Shown piece after piece: positions 14,947 through 25,800 of a stretch of 64,000 bases of DNA. The first letter of the stretch is position 1, and each line of letters starts with the position of its first letter. Under the pieces are notes generated by a model. It made no database searches, was not told the DNA's origin, and was given only the letters and a program-made list of their open reading frames with translations. Source of the DNA: Frateuria defendens (lineage in GTDB: Bacteria > Pseudomonadota > Gammaproteobacteria > Xanthomonadales > Rhodanobacteraceae); NCBI RefSeq assembly GCF_001182895.1, contig NZ_LFQR01000005.1, forward strand, positions 18,524 through 82,523. Direction: 5' to 3'. The position numbers and the translations under genes are program-made.

Positions 14947-16592
14947 CGCCGCTGAAGACGGCGCCCCGCCTGCTGCGGGTGGCCTCGATCCTGCTCGCCT
15001 GGCGGCTCGACGATTTCGTCGAGGCCAGCCACCTGTACCGCCCGCTCAAGCTGCTGCGCCCGCTGTTCGGGCGGCCGCGCCCCGGCGCGCGCGCGCTGTC
15101 GCGCGGCGAGCGCCTGCGCCACGCGCTGACCGAGCTGGGGCCGATCTTCGTCAAGGCCGGCCAGGTGCTCTCCACCCGCCGCGACCTGGTGCCCGACGAC
15201 ATCGCCGACGAGCTGGCCCTGCTGCAGGACCAGGTGCCGCCCTTCCCTGGCGCCGAAGCCCGCGCCATCGTCGAGCGCGAACTGAAGGCGCCGGTGGCCG
15301 CGCTCTACGCGAGCTTCGACGAGACGCCGCTCGCCTCCGCCTCGATCGCCCAGGTGCACGCCGCCAGCCTGCGCGACGGCAGCGCGGTGGTGGTGAAGGT
15401 GCTGCGCCCGGGCATCGAGCGGCAGATCGCCCGCGACGTGTCGCTGCTGCGCGCGCTGGGCGAGCTGGTGCAGCGCTGGCACCCCAACGCGGACAAGATC
15501 CGCCCGCTCGACGTGGTGGCCGAAGTCGAGAAGATGCTCGGCAACGAGCTGGACCTGCAGCGCGAAGGCGCCAGCGCCAGCCTGCTCCGGCGCAATTTCG
15601 AGAGCGGCACGGACCTCTACGTGCCGGCGGTGCACTGGACGCTCACCAGCGACCGCGTGCTCACCCTCGAGCGCGTGTACGGGGTGAGCTGCGACGACAT
15701 CGCCGCCATCGACGCCGCCGGCATCGACCGCCGGGCGCTCGCCGCCAAGGGCGTGCGGGTGTTCTACGAGCAGGTGTTCCGCGACAACTTCTTCCACGCC
15801 GACGCGCACCCCGGCAACATCTGGGTGGACGTGGCGAACCCCGTCGAGCCGCGCTTCATCGCGCTCGATTTCGGCATCATGGGCTCGCTGCCCGAGGCCG
15901 ACCAGTACTGGCTGGCGCAGAACTTCATCGCCCTGTTCGAGCGCGACTACGCGCGCATCGCCCAGCTGCACGTGGACGCGGGCTGGATGCCCGCGAGCAT
16001 CCGCCTGGACGAGCTGGAGGCGGCGGTGCGCACGGTGTGCGAGCCCTACTTCACCCGCCCGCTGTCGCAGATCTCGCTGGCCGAGCTGGTGGTCAAGCTG
16101 TTCCAGACCGCGCGCCGCTTCGAGCTGACCCTGCAGCCGCAATTGATCCTGCTGCAGAAGACCCTGCTCAACATCGAGGGCGTGGGCCGCATGCTCGATC
16201 CGCAGATCGACATCTGGGCGGTGGCGCACCCGGTGCTCAAGCGCATCCTGCGCGAGCGCTACAGCCCGCGCCGCACGCTGAAGGAGATCCGCCGCCGGCT
16301 GCCCGAATGGTTCCACGCCGCGCCGCAGTTCCCCGAACTGGTGCGCGACGCGCTGCGGCAGGCCGCGCAGGGCACGCGGCGCGAGATCGCCGACCCGCTG
16401 CAGCTCGCCCTGGTCGCCGAGGCCGGCCTGCGGCTGCGCCGCCAGCTCGCCAGCGGCCTGCTCGGCGGCAGCCTGCTGCTCGGCGCGGCGCTGCTGTGGA
16501 CGCTCGCCCCGCAACACGGCGCGTGGCCGCCGCTGGCGGCGGCCACCGGCGGCGTGCTGGCCTTCGCCCTGGCCTGGCCGCGGCGGCGGTAG
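14943..16592 (+). CDS. ubiB: UbiB protein-kinase-like ATPase for ubiquinone biosynthesis
   Basis: A 549-aa ABC1/ADCK/UbiB-family atypical kinase needed for ubiquinone biosynthesis, thought to use ATP to extract lipid intermediates. Motifs include [14 protein letters not shown] (the KxGQ signature), [20 protein letters not shown] in place of a Gly-rich loop, VVVKVLRPG (ATP-binding Lys), [20 protein letters not shown] and ALDFGIMG (metal-binding Asp). Two hydrophobic segments at the C-terminus (about 495-545) anchor it in the inner membrane. The start codon is GTG, overlapping the ubiJ stop, which supports coupled translation. Confidence 0.93.
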   Translation: MTPLKTAPRLLRVASILLAWRLDDFVEASHLYRPLKLLRPLFGRPRPGARALSRGERLRHALTELGPIFVKAGQVLSTRRDLVPDDIADELALLQDQVPPFPGAEARAIVERELKAPVAALYASFDETPLASASIAQVHAASLRDGSAVVVKVLRPGIERQIARDVSLLRALGELVQRWHPNADKIRPLDVVAEVEKMLGNELDLQREGASASLLRRNFESGTDLYVPAVHWTLTSDRVLTLERVYGVSCDDIAAIDAAGIDRRALAAKGVRVFYEQVFRDNFFHADAHPGNIWVDVANPVEPRFIALDFGIMGSLPEADQYWLAQNFIALFERDYARIAQLHVDAGWMPASIRLDELEAAVRTVCEPYFTRPLSQISLAELVVKLFQTARRFELTLQPQLILLQKTLLNIEGVGRMLDPQIDIWAVAHPVLKRILRERYSPRRTLKEIRRRLPEWFHAAPQFPELVRDALRQAAQGTRREIADPLQLALVAEAGLRLRRQLASGLLGGSLLLGAALLWTLAPQHGAWPPLAAATGGVLAFALAWPRRR

Positions 16593-16620
16593 AAACATCC
16601 TCCGCCCGCAGCTCGCCGTT

Positions 16621-16722
16621 GTGTAGGAGCACGCTTGCGCGCGACCGCTCCTCGCCGCTTCGCGACGATGGGCCCTGGCCGATAGGGAGATCGAAAGCAG
16701 CCGCGCGCAGGCGCGCCCCTAC
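16621..16722. repeat. GTAG-flanked SMAG-like palindromic repeat pair
   Basis: GTAGGAGCACGCTTGCGCGC at 16623-16642 and CGCGCGCAGGCGCGCCCCTAC at 16702-16722 are inverted copies of one unit about 58 bp apart. GTAG at the outer ends is the mark of the REP/SMAG class known from Stenotrophomonas. It lies in the 217-bp gap between ubiB and truC, which otherwise shows no coding frame. Confidence 0.65.
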
Positions 16723-16809
16723 GAAGCGCGGCGGTGGGCGAAGGCCAGGCCGCGCACCACCGCGACCTATCCGCACGGCCCCGTCCCCACCGCCAAGACC
16801 GACACGCCC

Positions 16810-17508
16810 ATGATCGAGATCCTCCACCAGGACGACGCCCTGCTCGCGGTGAACAAGCCCGCCGGCGTGCCCGTGCATCGCTCGAAGCTGGTCGGCCGCG
16901 CCGAGGCCTACCTGATCGACCTGCTGCGCGAGCAGGTGGGCGGCCCGCTCCACCTCGCCCACCGCCTCGACCAGCCCACCAGCGGCGTGCTGCTGGTGGC
17001 GCGCGACGCCGCCATCGCCGGCGCGCTGGGCGAGCAGTTCATGGGGCGCGCAGTGAGCAAGCAGTACCTCGCGGTGGTGCGCGGCTGGCCGGAGCCGGCC
17101 GAGGGGCTGATCGACTACCCGCTGCCCGGCTCGCGCGAGACCGGCCCGCGGCGCGAGGCGCGCACGCGCTACCGCCGGCTCGCCACGGTGGAGGTGCCGA
17201 TCCCGCTCGGCCGCTACCCGCAGCAGCGCTACGCGCTGATGCTGGCCGAGCCGGAGACCGGCCGCTTCCGGCAGATCCGCAAGCACTTCGCGCACATCCA
17301 CCATCCCATCGTGGGCGACAGCCAGCACGGCCGCGGCGACCACAACCGGCTGTACAAGCAGCACTTCGGCTGCCACCGCATGCTGCTGCACGCCTGGCGG
17401 CTGAACCTGCGCCATCCGGTGAGCGGCGCACCGCTGCACCTGGAGGCGCCGCTGGACGCGCCCTTCCGCGCGCTGCTCGAACGCTTCGGCTGGGCGCTGC
17501 CGGACTGA
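16810..17508 (+). CDS. truC: tRNA pseudouridine(65) synthase
   Basis: A 232-aa RluA-family pseudouridine synthase converting U65 of certain tRNAs. The catalytic block LAHRLDQPTSGVLLVAR (Asp in HRLD) lies at about residue 55. The family continues with SKQYLAVVRGW and the RxxRQIRKHFAHIHHPIVGD block near residue 160. The lack of an N-terminal S4 domain, the length, and YPQQRYALMLAEPETGRFRQ fit TruC rather than RluC/RluD. No strong ribosome site is visible. A SMAG-like repeat lies just upstream. Confidence 0.88.
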   Translation: MIEILHQDDALLAVNKPAGVPVHRSKLVGRAEAYLIDLLREQVGGPLHLAHRLDQPTSGVLLVARDAAIAGALGEQFMGRAVSKQYLAVVRGWPEPAEGLIDYPLPGSRETGPRREARTRYRRLATVEVPIPLGRYPQQRYALMLAEPETGRFRQIRKHFAHIHHPIVGDSQHGRGDHNRLYKQHFGCHRMLLHAWRLNLRHPVSGAPLHLEAPLDAPFRALLERFGWALPD

Positions 17509-17715
17509 GTGCGCCACGAGGCGCCCATCGACCTCGCGCGCCCGGACGCGGCGAGGCGGTGCGCGCGCCGCCTTGCGACCGCGCGCACCGGATACCAGCC
17601 TGCGCCGGCATAGCGGGCAGGGATGCGATGCTTTCCTGGCACGACGTCCAAGCCCGGACCCGCGCCGCTTCCGGCACTGCGCTGCCCTGCAACGACGCGG
17701 ACCGCTCCGGCCCGC

Positions 17716-17721
17716 TAAAAT
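17716..17721 (+). promoter_or_regulatory. -10 box of arfB, implying a leaderless mRNA
   Basis: TAAAAT ends seven bases before the arfB ATG at 17728, so the predicted start coincides with the A of ATG. No ribosome site is present. The 219-bp gap upstream (17509-17727) otherwise holds only GC-rich stem-like sequence. Confidence 0.5.
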
Positions 17722-17727
17722 CCCCGG

Positions 17728-18150
17728 ATGCTCACCGTCAGCCGCACCATCGTCCTGCCCGAGTCCGAGCTGACCGAGCGCTTCCTGCGCGCCGACGGTC
17801 CCGGCGGCCAGCACGTCAATCGCACCGAAAGCGCGGTCGAACTGCGCTTCGACGTGGCGCATTCGCCCTCGCTGCCCGAGGCGGTGCGCGAGCGGCTGCT
17901 CGCCCGCCGCGACCGCCGCCTCACCGACGAGGGCGTGCTGGTGATCCAGGCCCGCCGCTTCCGCGACCAGGGCCGCAACCGCGAGGATGCGCGCGAGCGC
18001 CTGGTGGAGATCATCCGCGGCGCCCTGGCGGCGCCGAAGCCGCGCCTCGCCACCAAGCCCACCCGCGCCTCCAAGGAACGCCGCCTGGCCGGCAAGCAGA
18101 AGCGCGGCCAACTCAAGCAGGGGCGTTCGCGCCACTGGAGCCACGAATGA
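17728..18150 (+). CDS. arfB: Alternative ribosome-rescue factor (peptidyl-tRNA hydrolase)
   Basis: A 140-aa release-factor-like protein that frees stalled ribosomes. The GGQ motif (GPGGQHVNRTESAV) sits at about residues 28-41 in a domain of about 100 residues. The C-terminal tail is basic and flexible (RASKERRLAGKQKRGQLKQ), the part that enters the empty mRNA channel. There is no codon-recognition domain, which separates it from RF1/RF2. The stop overlaps the start of the following acyltransferase gene by four bases. Confidence 0.93.
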   Translation: MLTVSRTIVLPESELTERFLRADGPGGQHVNRTESAVELRFDVAHSPSLPEAVRERLLARRDRRLTDEGVLVIQARRFRDQGRNREDARERLVEIIRGALAAPKPRLATKPTRASKERRLAGKQKRGQLKQGRSRHWSHE

Positions 18151-18740
18151 GCCAACTGTTCCTGCCGGCCACGCCGCCGCGGGCCCCGCGACGCGGCAGC
18201 CGACTCGGCGCGCGCCTCGCGCGCGGCCTGCTGCGCCTGGCCGGCTGGCGGCTGCTCGGCACACTGCCCGACGAGCCCAAGCTGGTGGTGATCGGCGCGC
18301 CGCATTCCTCCTACTGGGACGGCGTGTGGGGGCTGCTGTTCAAGGTGGCGCTGGGCCTGGACATCAACATCATGATCAAGCGCGAGGTGCTGGACGGGCC
18401 GCTGGGCCTGATCCTCAAGCCCATCGGCATGATCCCGATCGACCGCAAGGCGCCGATCAACGTGGTCGGCCAGATGGTGCAGCGCTTCGACGGCCACTCG
18501 GCAATGTGGCTGGGCATCACGCCGGAAGGCACGCGCAAGCGCGTAACGCAGTGGAAGACCGGCTTCCTGCGCATCGCGCAGGCGGCCGCCGTGCCGATCC
18601 TGCCGGTGTTCATCGACTACCCCAGCAAGACCTTCACCCTCGGCCCGCTGCAGCACGTCGGCGACGATCCGGACAGCGACCTCGAACGCATCCGCGCGCT
18701 GTTCGCACCCTACCGCGGCAAGCACCGCGGCGTGGATTGA
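18147..18740 (+). CDS. PlsC-like 1-acylglycerol-3-phosphate acyltransferase family protein
   Basis: A 197-aa membrane-associated glycerolipid acyltransferase. The catalytic HX4D motif is present (HSSYWD, about residue 52). It is followed by IGMIPIDRKAP (motif II-like), GITPEGTRKRVTQWKTGF (motif III, EGT) and VPILPVFIDYPSK (motif IV). It is shorter than PlsC and resembles the small stand-alone acyltransferases common in Xanthomonadales, whose exact acceptor is unknown. It starts inside the arfB stop (ATGA), so the two are coupled. A LysE-type exporter gene follows 15 bp later. Confidence 0.8.
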   Translation: MSQLFLPATPPRAPRRGSRLGARLARGLLRLAGWRLLGTLPDEPKLVVIGAPHSSYWDGVWGLLFKVALGLDINIMIKREVLDGPLGLILKPIGMIPIDRKAPINVVGQMVQRFDGHSAMWLGITPEGTRKRVTQWKTGFLRIAQAAAVPILPVFIDYPSKTFTLGPLQHVGDDPDSDLERIRALFAPYRGKHRGVD

Positions 18741-18755
18741 TCCCGGCGTTCACCC

Positions 18756-19388
18756 ATGTTCGGCATCCAGCACTACGGCGCCTTCCTGCTCGCCTGCGCG
18801 GCGCTCAACCTCACACCCGGTCTCGACACCTTCTACATCCTCGCCCGCAGCGGCCGCGAGGGCCGCGGCGTGGGCGTGGGCGCAGCGCTGGGCATCTGCA
18901 GCGGCTGCCTCGTGCACACGCTGGCCGCCGCGCTCGGCGTCTCGGCGCTGCTGGCCGCCTCGGCCACCGCCTTCGCCGTGCTCAAGTACCTGGGCGCCGC
19001 CTACCTGATCTGGATCGGCCTGCGCATGCTCTTCGCGTGCGGCGACGGCGGGCGCGCCGACACCGCCACGCGCGGCCAGGGCTTCGCCGCCGCCTTCCGC
19101 CAGGGCCTGCTCACCAATGCGCTGAACCCGAAGGTGGCGCTGTTCTATCTCGCCTTCCTGCCGCAGTTCATCGCGCCGGCCGCGGCACATCCGCAGCTCG
19201 GCCTGCTGCTGCTCGGGCTGAGCTTCATCGGCACCGGCCTGGCGTGGGCGATGGTGCTGGCCCTGCTCGGCGGACACATCCACCGCCTGCTGGCCGCGCG
19301 CCCGCGCCTGGGGGCCTGGATGGATCGCGGCTGCGGCGCGGTGCTGCTCGGCTTCGGCGTGCGGCTGGGCTTGCAGCGTCCGGCCTGA
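18756..19388 (+). CDS. LysE/RhtB family amino-acid exporter
   Basis: A 210-aa inner-membrane protein with about six hydrophobic segments. The family signature is at the N-terminus (NLTPGLDTFYILARS, matching the NPGP/TPGP region), with GICSGCLVHTLAAALGVSALL and FRQGLLTNALNPKVALFYLAFLPQF further on. RhtB-family proteins export homoserine, threonine, leucine or related amino acids, and the substrate here cannot be assigned. It follows the acyltransferase gene by 15 bp and may be co-transcribed with arfB. About 128 bp without features separates it from the convergent LysR gene. Confidence 0.88.
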   Translation: MFGIQHYGAFLLACAALNLTPGLDTFYILARSGREGRGVGVGAALGICSGCLVHTLAAALGVSALLAASATAFAVLKYLGAAYLIWIGLRMLFACGDGGRADTATRGQGFAAAFRQGLLTNALNPKVALFYLAFLPQFIAPAAAHPQLGLLLLGLSFIGTGLAWAMVLALLGGHIHRLLAARPRLGAWMDRGCGAVLLGFGVRLGLQRPA

Positions 19389-19516
19389 GCCGCACTCGCC
19401 GCGCGCGGCGAACCCCGTCCTGCCGCGCTCAGCCCTCGGTGCCGTCGAGCCCCGTCGGCCCGCCGACCGCCTGGCCGTAATTACGCCGGAGGTATTTGCC
19501 CGCGTCTAGCCACTAC

Positions 19517-20545
19517 TCAGCGCTCGGAGTGCCCGGTCTCGTCGTAATCGCGGTAGGTCAGCAGGCCCGGCTGCACCAGGTCGACGAAGGCCTTGGCCTC
19601 GCGGCTCAGCACCTTGCCCTTGCGCATCACCACGCCGTAGCTGCGCTGGGGGAAGTAGGCGCGCATGTTGCGCACCGCGAGCCGCCCGCGGTCGGCCTCG
19701 GTGATGCAGATGCTGGTGACGATGGAGACGCCCAAGCCCATCGCCACGTACTCCTTGATCACCTCCCAGCCGCCCACCTCGATCGCCACCTTGTAGGGCA
19801 CCTGCTGGCGCTGGAACACCAGGTCCACCAGGCGGTAGGTGGACAGGCGCTGCGGCGGCAGGATCAGGCCGTAGGGCGAGAGATCCTCCAGCGTCACCGT
19901 CTCCTTGCGCGCCAGCGGGTGGTCCGGCGGCATGATCAGCAGCGGGTCGTAGTGGTAGACCGGCGCCCAGGCGATGTCGTTGGGCACGTCCAGCATCGAG
20001 CCCACGGCGAAATCCGCCTCGTCCGCGCGCAGCATCGCCAGGCCGTCCTTGCCGGTGACATTGGCCAGCTGCAATTGCACGGCCGGGAAGCGCTCGCGGT
20101 AGCGGCGCACCAGCGCCGGCAGCAGGTACTGGATGGTGGAGGCGCCGGCGGCGATGGTCAGGCGGCCGGCGCTCAGCCCCTTCACCCGGGTCTGGAAATC
20201 GTGGTCCAGGCTCTCCCAGCCCTCCACCAGCGGCCGCGCCAGCTCGTATAGCGCCTCGCCGGCGTCGGTGAGGTTGATGCGCCGGCCGCGGCGCTCCATC
20301 AGGTTCGCCCCCAGCTCGCGCTCCAGCGCCTGGATCTGCAGGCTGACGGTAGGCTGGGACAGGAACAGCGCCTCGGCGGCCCGGCTCAGCGTGCCCAGCT
20401 TCACGGTGCTGACGAACGCACGCAACTGTTTGAAACGGTTGCCCTTGTAGTAATACCGGGCGATGTCGCCCGTCGCTTCCCGCCGGGCCGTCGCCGGCCG
20501 GCGTGGCTTGCGGGTCCGCTTGGAGGGCTTGTCCGCCGAATTCAT
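19517..20545 (-). CDS. LysR-family regulator, CysB-like, divergent from aceBA
   Basis: A 342-aa LysR-type regulator. A basic 35-residue N-terminal extension (many Lys/Arg) precedes the winged helix (about residues 37-95; FVSTVKLGTLSRAAEALFLS, QPTVSLQIQALERELG). The effector domain is of CysB type, with LTIAAGASTIQYLLPALVRR and GWEVIKEYVAMGLGVSIVTS. It is divergent from malate synthase, with AT-rich DNA and an inverted repeat between them (20575-20593), so it is the probable regulator of the glyoxylate shunt. This role is inferred from position; enteric IclR, which often regulates aceBA, is not seen here. Confidence 0.85.
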   Translation of the reverse strand: MNSADKPSKRTRKPRRPATARREATGDIARYYYKGNRFKQLRAFVSTVKLGTLSRAAEALFLSQPTVSLQIQALERELGANLMERRGRRINLTDAGEALYELARPLVEGWESLDHDFQTRVKGLSAGRLTIAAGASTIQYLLPALVRRYRERFPAVQLQLANVTGKDGLAMLRADEADFAVGSMLDVPNDIAWAPVYHYDPLLIMPPDHPLARKETVTLEDLSPYGLILPPQRLSTYRLVDLVFQRQQVPYKVAIEVGGWEVIKEYVAMGLGVSIVTSICITEADRGRLAVRNMRAYFPQRSYGVVMRKGKVLSREAKAFVDLVQPGLLTYRDYDETGHSER

Positions 20546-20574
20546 CGTCTCATCTCAATGCGTTAGGCATTGTA

Positions 20575-20593
20575 TTGATATACCAAATATCAA
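20575..20593. promoter_or_regulatory. Inverted repeat TTGATAT-N5-ATATCAA, likely LysR site for aceBA
   Basis: Perfect 7-bp arms in a distinctly AT-rich 123-bp divergent region of otherwise GC-rich DNA, between the LysR gene and aceB. Likely bound by the protein encoded at 19517-20545. Binding is inferred. Confidence 0.6.
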
Positions 20594-20668
20594 GGATTGA
20601 AATATTTACTTTGTCAAACACTGCCTTCGAGGCCTAGCTTTTATCCCACGACACAGGAGAGATCGACC

Positions 20669-22300
<1,632 letters not shown>

Positions 22301-22339
22301 CGGACCGCACGTTTCCCGCCTTCGACCGGAGAAGCCCCC

Positions 22340-23641
<1,302 letters not shown>

Positions 23642-23722
23642 GATCGCCCAAAGCCCGCGACTTGCTCCCTCCCCTGCGTGGAGGGGAGGAGTCAGGCAGA
23701 TCCTTCTTCGCCAAGGCACGAA

Positions 23723-23752
23723 CGACGAGGCCGCCCGGAGGCGGCCTCGTCG
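23723..23752. terminator. Strong hairpin between convergent aceA and the antiporter gene
   Basis: CGACGAGGCCGCC and GGCGGCCTCGTCG form a perfect 13-bp stem with loop CGGA. No long T-run follows, but the stem is strong and lies between two converging genes, so it probably serves both. A short CCCTCCCC...GGGGAGG repeat lies just before it. Confidence 0.65.
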
Positions 23753-23759
23753 CGTTGCA

Positions 23760-25559
23760 TCAGGCGGCGGCTTGCGACTCGTCCGGCGGCACCAGCGCGA
23801 TCACCGTCCAGCCCGGGCGCGGGTCCAGCGGGTGGCGCGCGGTGGCGATGCGCAGCCCGCCCTTCTCGTCCACGCCGAACAGCGGCACCGTGTCCGAGCC
23901 GTACTGCTCGATGAAGTGCGGCCAGTCGAAGGTGGCGCTGAGCCGGGTGGACTTGATCCGCCACCCTTGCGACAACAGCCCGGCGAAACGCGCGTGGGTC
24001 ATGTCCTCGGCGAACAGCGGCGGCGCCAGCAGGCTGCCCGGCAGTGCGGCGCGGCCGTTGCTCTGCTCCGGCGGCAGGTTGCGCAGGCGGTAGACCTTCT
24101 CGCGGCCGAACTCCTGGCGGTAATGCACGCAGGCCAGCGAATTGCGCTCGCGGTGGGTGGACATCGCCAGCAGCCGGCCGACGCCGGTGAGGTCGAGATG
24201 GCGCTCGGCATGCGAGGAGGCCGGGTTGCCGTAGAAGGTGCGCAGGCCGTCCATGCGCGCGAGGCGGATGCCTTCCCACTCGTCGTCCGCCACCACCACG
24301 GTGAAGCCGACCTCGTGCAGCGCCTGGGCGATCGCCCGCGCCACCTCGTCGGAGCCGAACACCAGCACGCCGCGCGGCTCGGGCTCGGCCACCTTGAGCC
24401 ATTTCGCCAGCGGCCGCGCGGTGGCGCTCTGCAGCACCACGGTGCCGATGATCAGGATGAACACCAACGGCACCAGCGCGTTGGCGCCCGCCACGTGCAG
24501 CGTCTCCAGCCGCAACGCGAACAGCGCCGAGACCGAGGCCGCCACGATGCCGCGCGGCGCCACCCAGGCGATCAGCGCGCGCTCGCGCCAAGCCAGCCCG
24601 CTGCCGATGCTGGCGATCAGCACGGTGAGCGGCCGGATCAGCACCTGCGACGCCAGGAAGATGGCGATGCCCGCCCACAGCATGCCGTCCGGCAGCGGCC
24701 AGTGCAGCCGCGCCGCCAGCAGGATGAACAGGCTCGACACCAGCAAGGTGGTGAGGTTTTCCTTGAAGTCGAGGATGTCGTCCACGTGCACGCCGCGCAT
24801 GTTGCCCAGCGCGATGCCCATGATGGTCACCGCCAGCAGGCCCGACTCGTGGGTGATGGTGTTGGAGAGGCTGAAGGCGAGCAGCACCATCGCCAGCACG
24901 CCGTAGTTCTGCAGGTATTCGGGAATGCGCTGGCGCCGCAGCATGAAGCCCAGCATCAACGCGAACAGCGCGCCCACCGCGGTGCCGCAGGCGACGGTGG
25001 CGAGGAACACGCCGATGGTGCGGCCCTCCTGGTGCGAGACGATGGCCTCGTACACCAGCACGGCGAACAGCGCGCCGATCGGGTCGATCACGATGCCTTC
25101 CCAGCGCAGCGTGTTGGCGATGCGCGCGTTCGGGCGCAGCGTGCGCAGCATCGGCGCGATCACGGTGGGGCCGGTGACGCAGGTGAGCGCGCCGAACAAG
25201 AGCGCCACCTCCCACGACACGCCGGCGACCAGCCGCGCCGCCAGCGCCAGCAGCAGCAAGGCCGCGATGGCGCCGTAGCTGACCAGGCCGCGCACCGCCT
25301 TGCCGATCTCCGGCAATTCGTGGAAACGCAGGCTCAGGCTGCCCTCGAACAGGATCACCGCGACCGCCAGCGACACGGTGGGGAAGAGCAGCGGGCCGAG
25401 CAGCTTGTCCGGTTCGAGCACGCCACTGACCGGCCCGAGCAGGATGCCGGCGAGCAGCAGGAAGAGGATCGCGGGGAGCTTCACCCGCCAGGCCAGCCAT
25501 TGGGCCAGAAAGCCGATGCCCAGCATGCCTGCCAGCATCAGGCCGAGTTCGAGGGTCAT
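23760..25559 (-). CDS. CPA-type cation/proton antiporter with cytoplasmic nucleotide-binding (RCK/TrkA-N-like) domain
   Basis: A 599-aa inner-membrane antiporter exchanging Na+ or K+ for protons. About twelve hydrophobic segments span residues 1-390. The transport core is seen in FEGSLSLRF, TCVTGPTVIAPML and WEGIVIDPIGALFAVLVYE (ion-binding Asp in IDP). A Rossmann-like region follows (VLVFGSDEVARAIAQALHEVGF, about 405-425). The length and C-terminal regulatory module resemble KefB/NhaP-like proteins. It has an unusually long structured leader: a near-consensus promoter at 25740-25767 and a G-rich-loop hairpin at 25659-25700. Ion specificity is not known. Confidence 0.85.
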   Translation of the reverse strand: MTLELGLMLAGMLGIGFLAQWLAWRVKLPAILFLLLAGILLGPVSGVLEPDKLLGPLLFPTVSLAVAVILFEGSLSLRFHELPEIGKAVRGLVSYGAIAALLLLALAARLVAGVSWEVALLFGALTCVTGPTVIAPMLRTLRPNARIANTLRWEGIVIDPIGALFAVLVYEAIVSHQEGRTIGVFLATVACGTAVGALFALMLGFMLRRQRIPEYLQNYGVLAMVLLAFSLSNTITHESGLLAVTIMGIALGNMRGVHVDDILDFKENLTTLLVSSLFILLAARLHWPLPDGMLWAGIAIFLASQVLIRPLTVLIASIGSGLAWRERALIAWVAPRGIVAASVSALFALRLETLHVAGANALVPLVFILIIGTVVLQSATARPLAKWLKVAEPEPRGVLVFGSDEVARAIAQALHEVGFTVVVADDEWEGIRLARMDGLRTFYGNPASSHAERHLDLTGVGRLLAMSTHRERNSLACVHYRQEFGREKVYRLRNLPPEQSNGRAALPGSLLAPPLFAEDMTHARFAGLLSQGWRIKSTRLSATFDWPHFIEQYGSDTVPLFGVDEKGGLRIATARHPLDPRPGWTVIALVPPDESQAAA

Positions 25560-25658
25560 GCGTCGTCCTTCGGTCTTGCGCGCGCTCTATCGGAGCATGG
25601 CCCATCCATCGCGTCCAGCGATGACGTGTCGCAACAGGGGGAGGAAGGAAGAGGCCGA

Positions 25659-25700
25659 CCTCGGTATCGGGCGGGAGGGGGAGGGGGACCGATACCGAGG
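25659..25700 (-). promoter_or_regulatory. Leader hairpin with G-rich (plus strand) loop
   Basis: Arms CCTCGGTATCGG (25659-25670) and CCGATACCGAGG (25689-25700) pair perfectly over 12 bp. The 18-nt loop and inner arm edge read GGGCGGGAGGGGGAGGGGG on the plus strand, a canonical four-tract G-quadruplex motif, so the antiporter mRNA would carry a C-rich loop. It lies inside the predicted leader of about 174 nt. It could instead end comM transcription, though no U-run follows. Confidence 0.55.
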
Positions 25701-25739
25701 CGGCGGGGGGACCAGTCATTAGAGAACCAGTCGGTGCAG

Positions 25740-25767
25740 ATATTAGCCACCAGGGAGGGAATGTCAA
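25740..25767 (-). promoter_or_regulatory. Sigma-70 promoter of the antiporter gene
   Basis: On the minus strand TTGACA (25762-25767, exact consensus) and TAATAT (25740-25745) are separated by 16 bp in a locally AT-rich stretch between comM and the antiporter gene. The predicted start is near 25733, giving a leader of about 174 nt. Confidence 0.65.
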
Positions 25768-25800
25768 TACCCGTCAGTTCAAAAATTAGGTACCCGGCCT

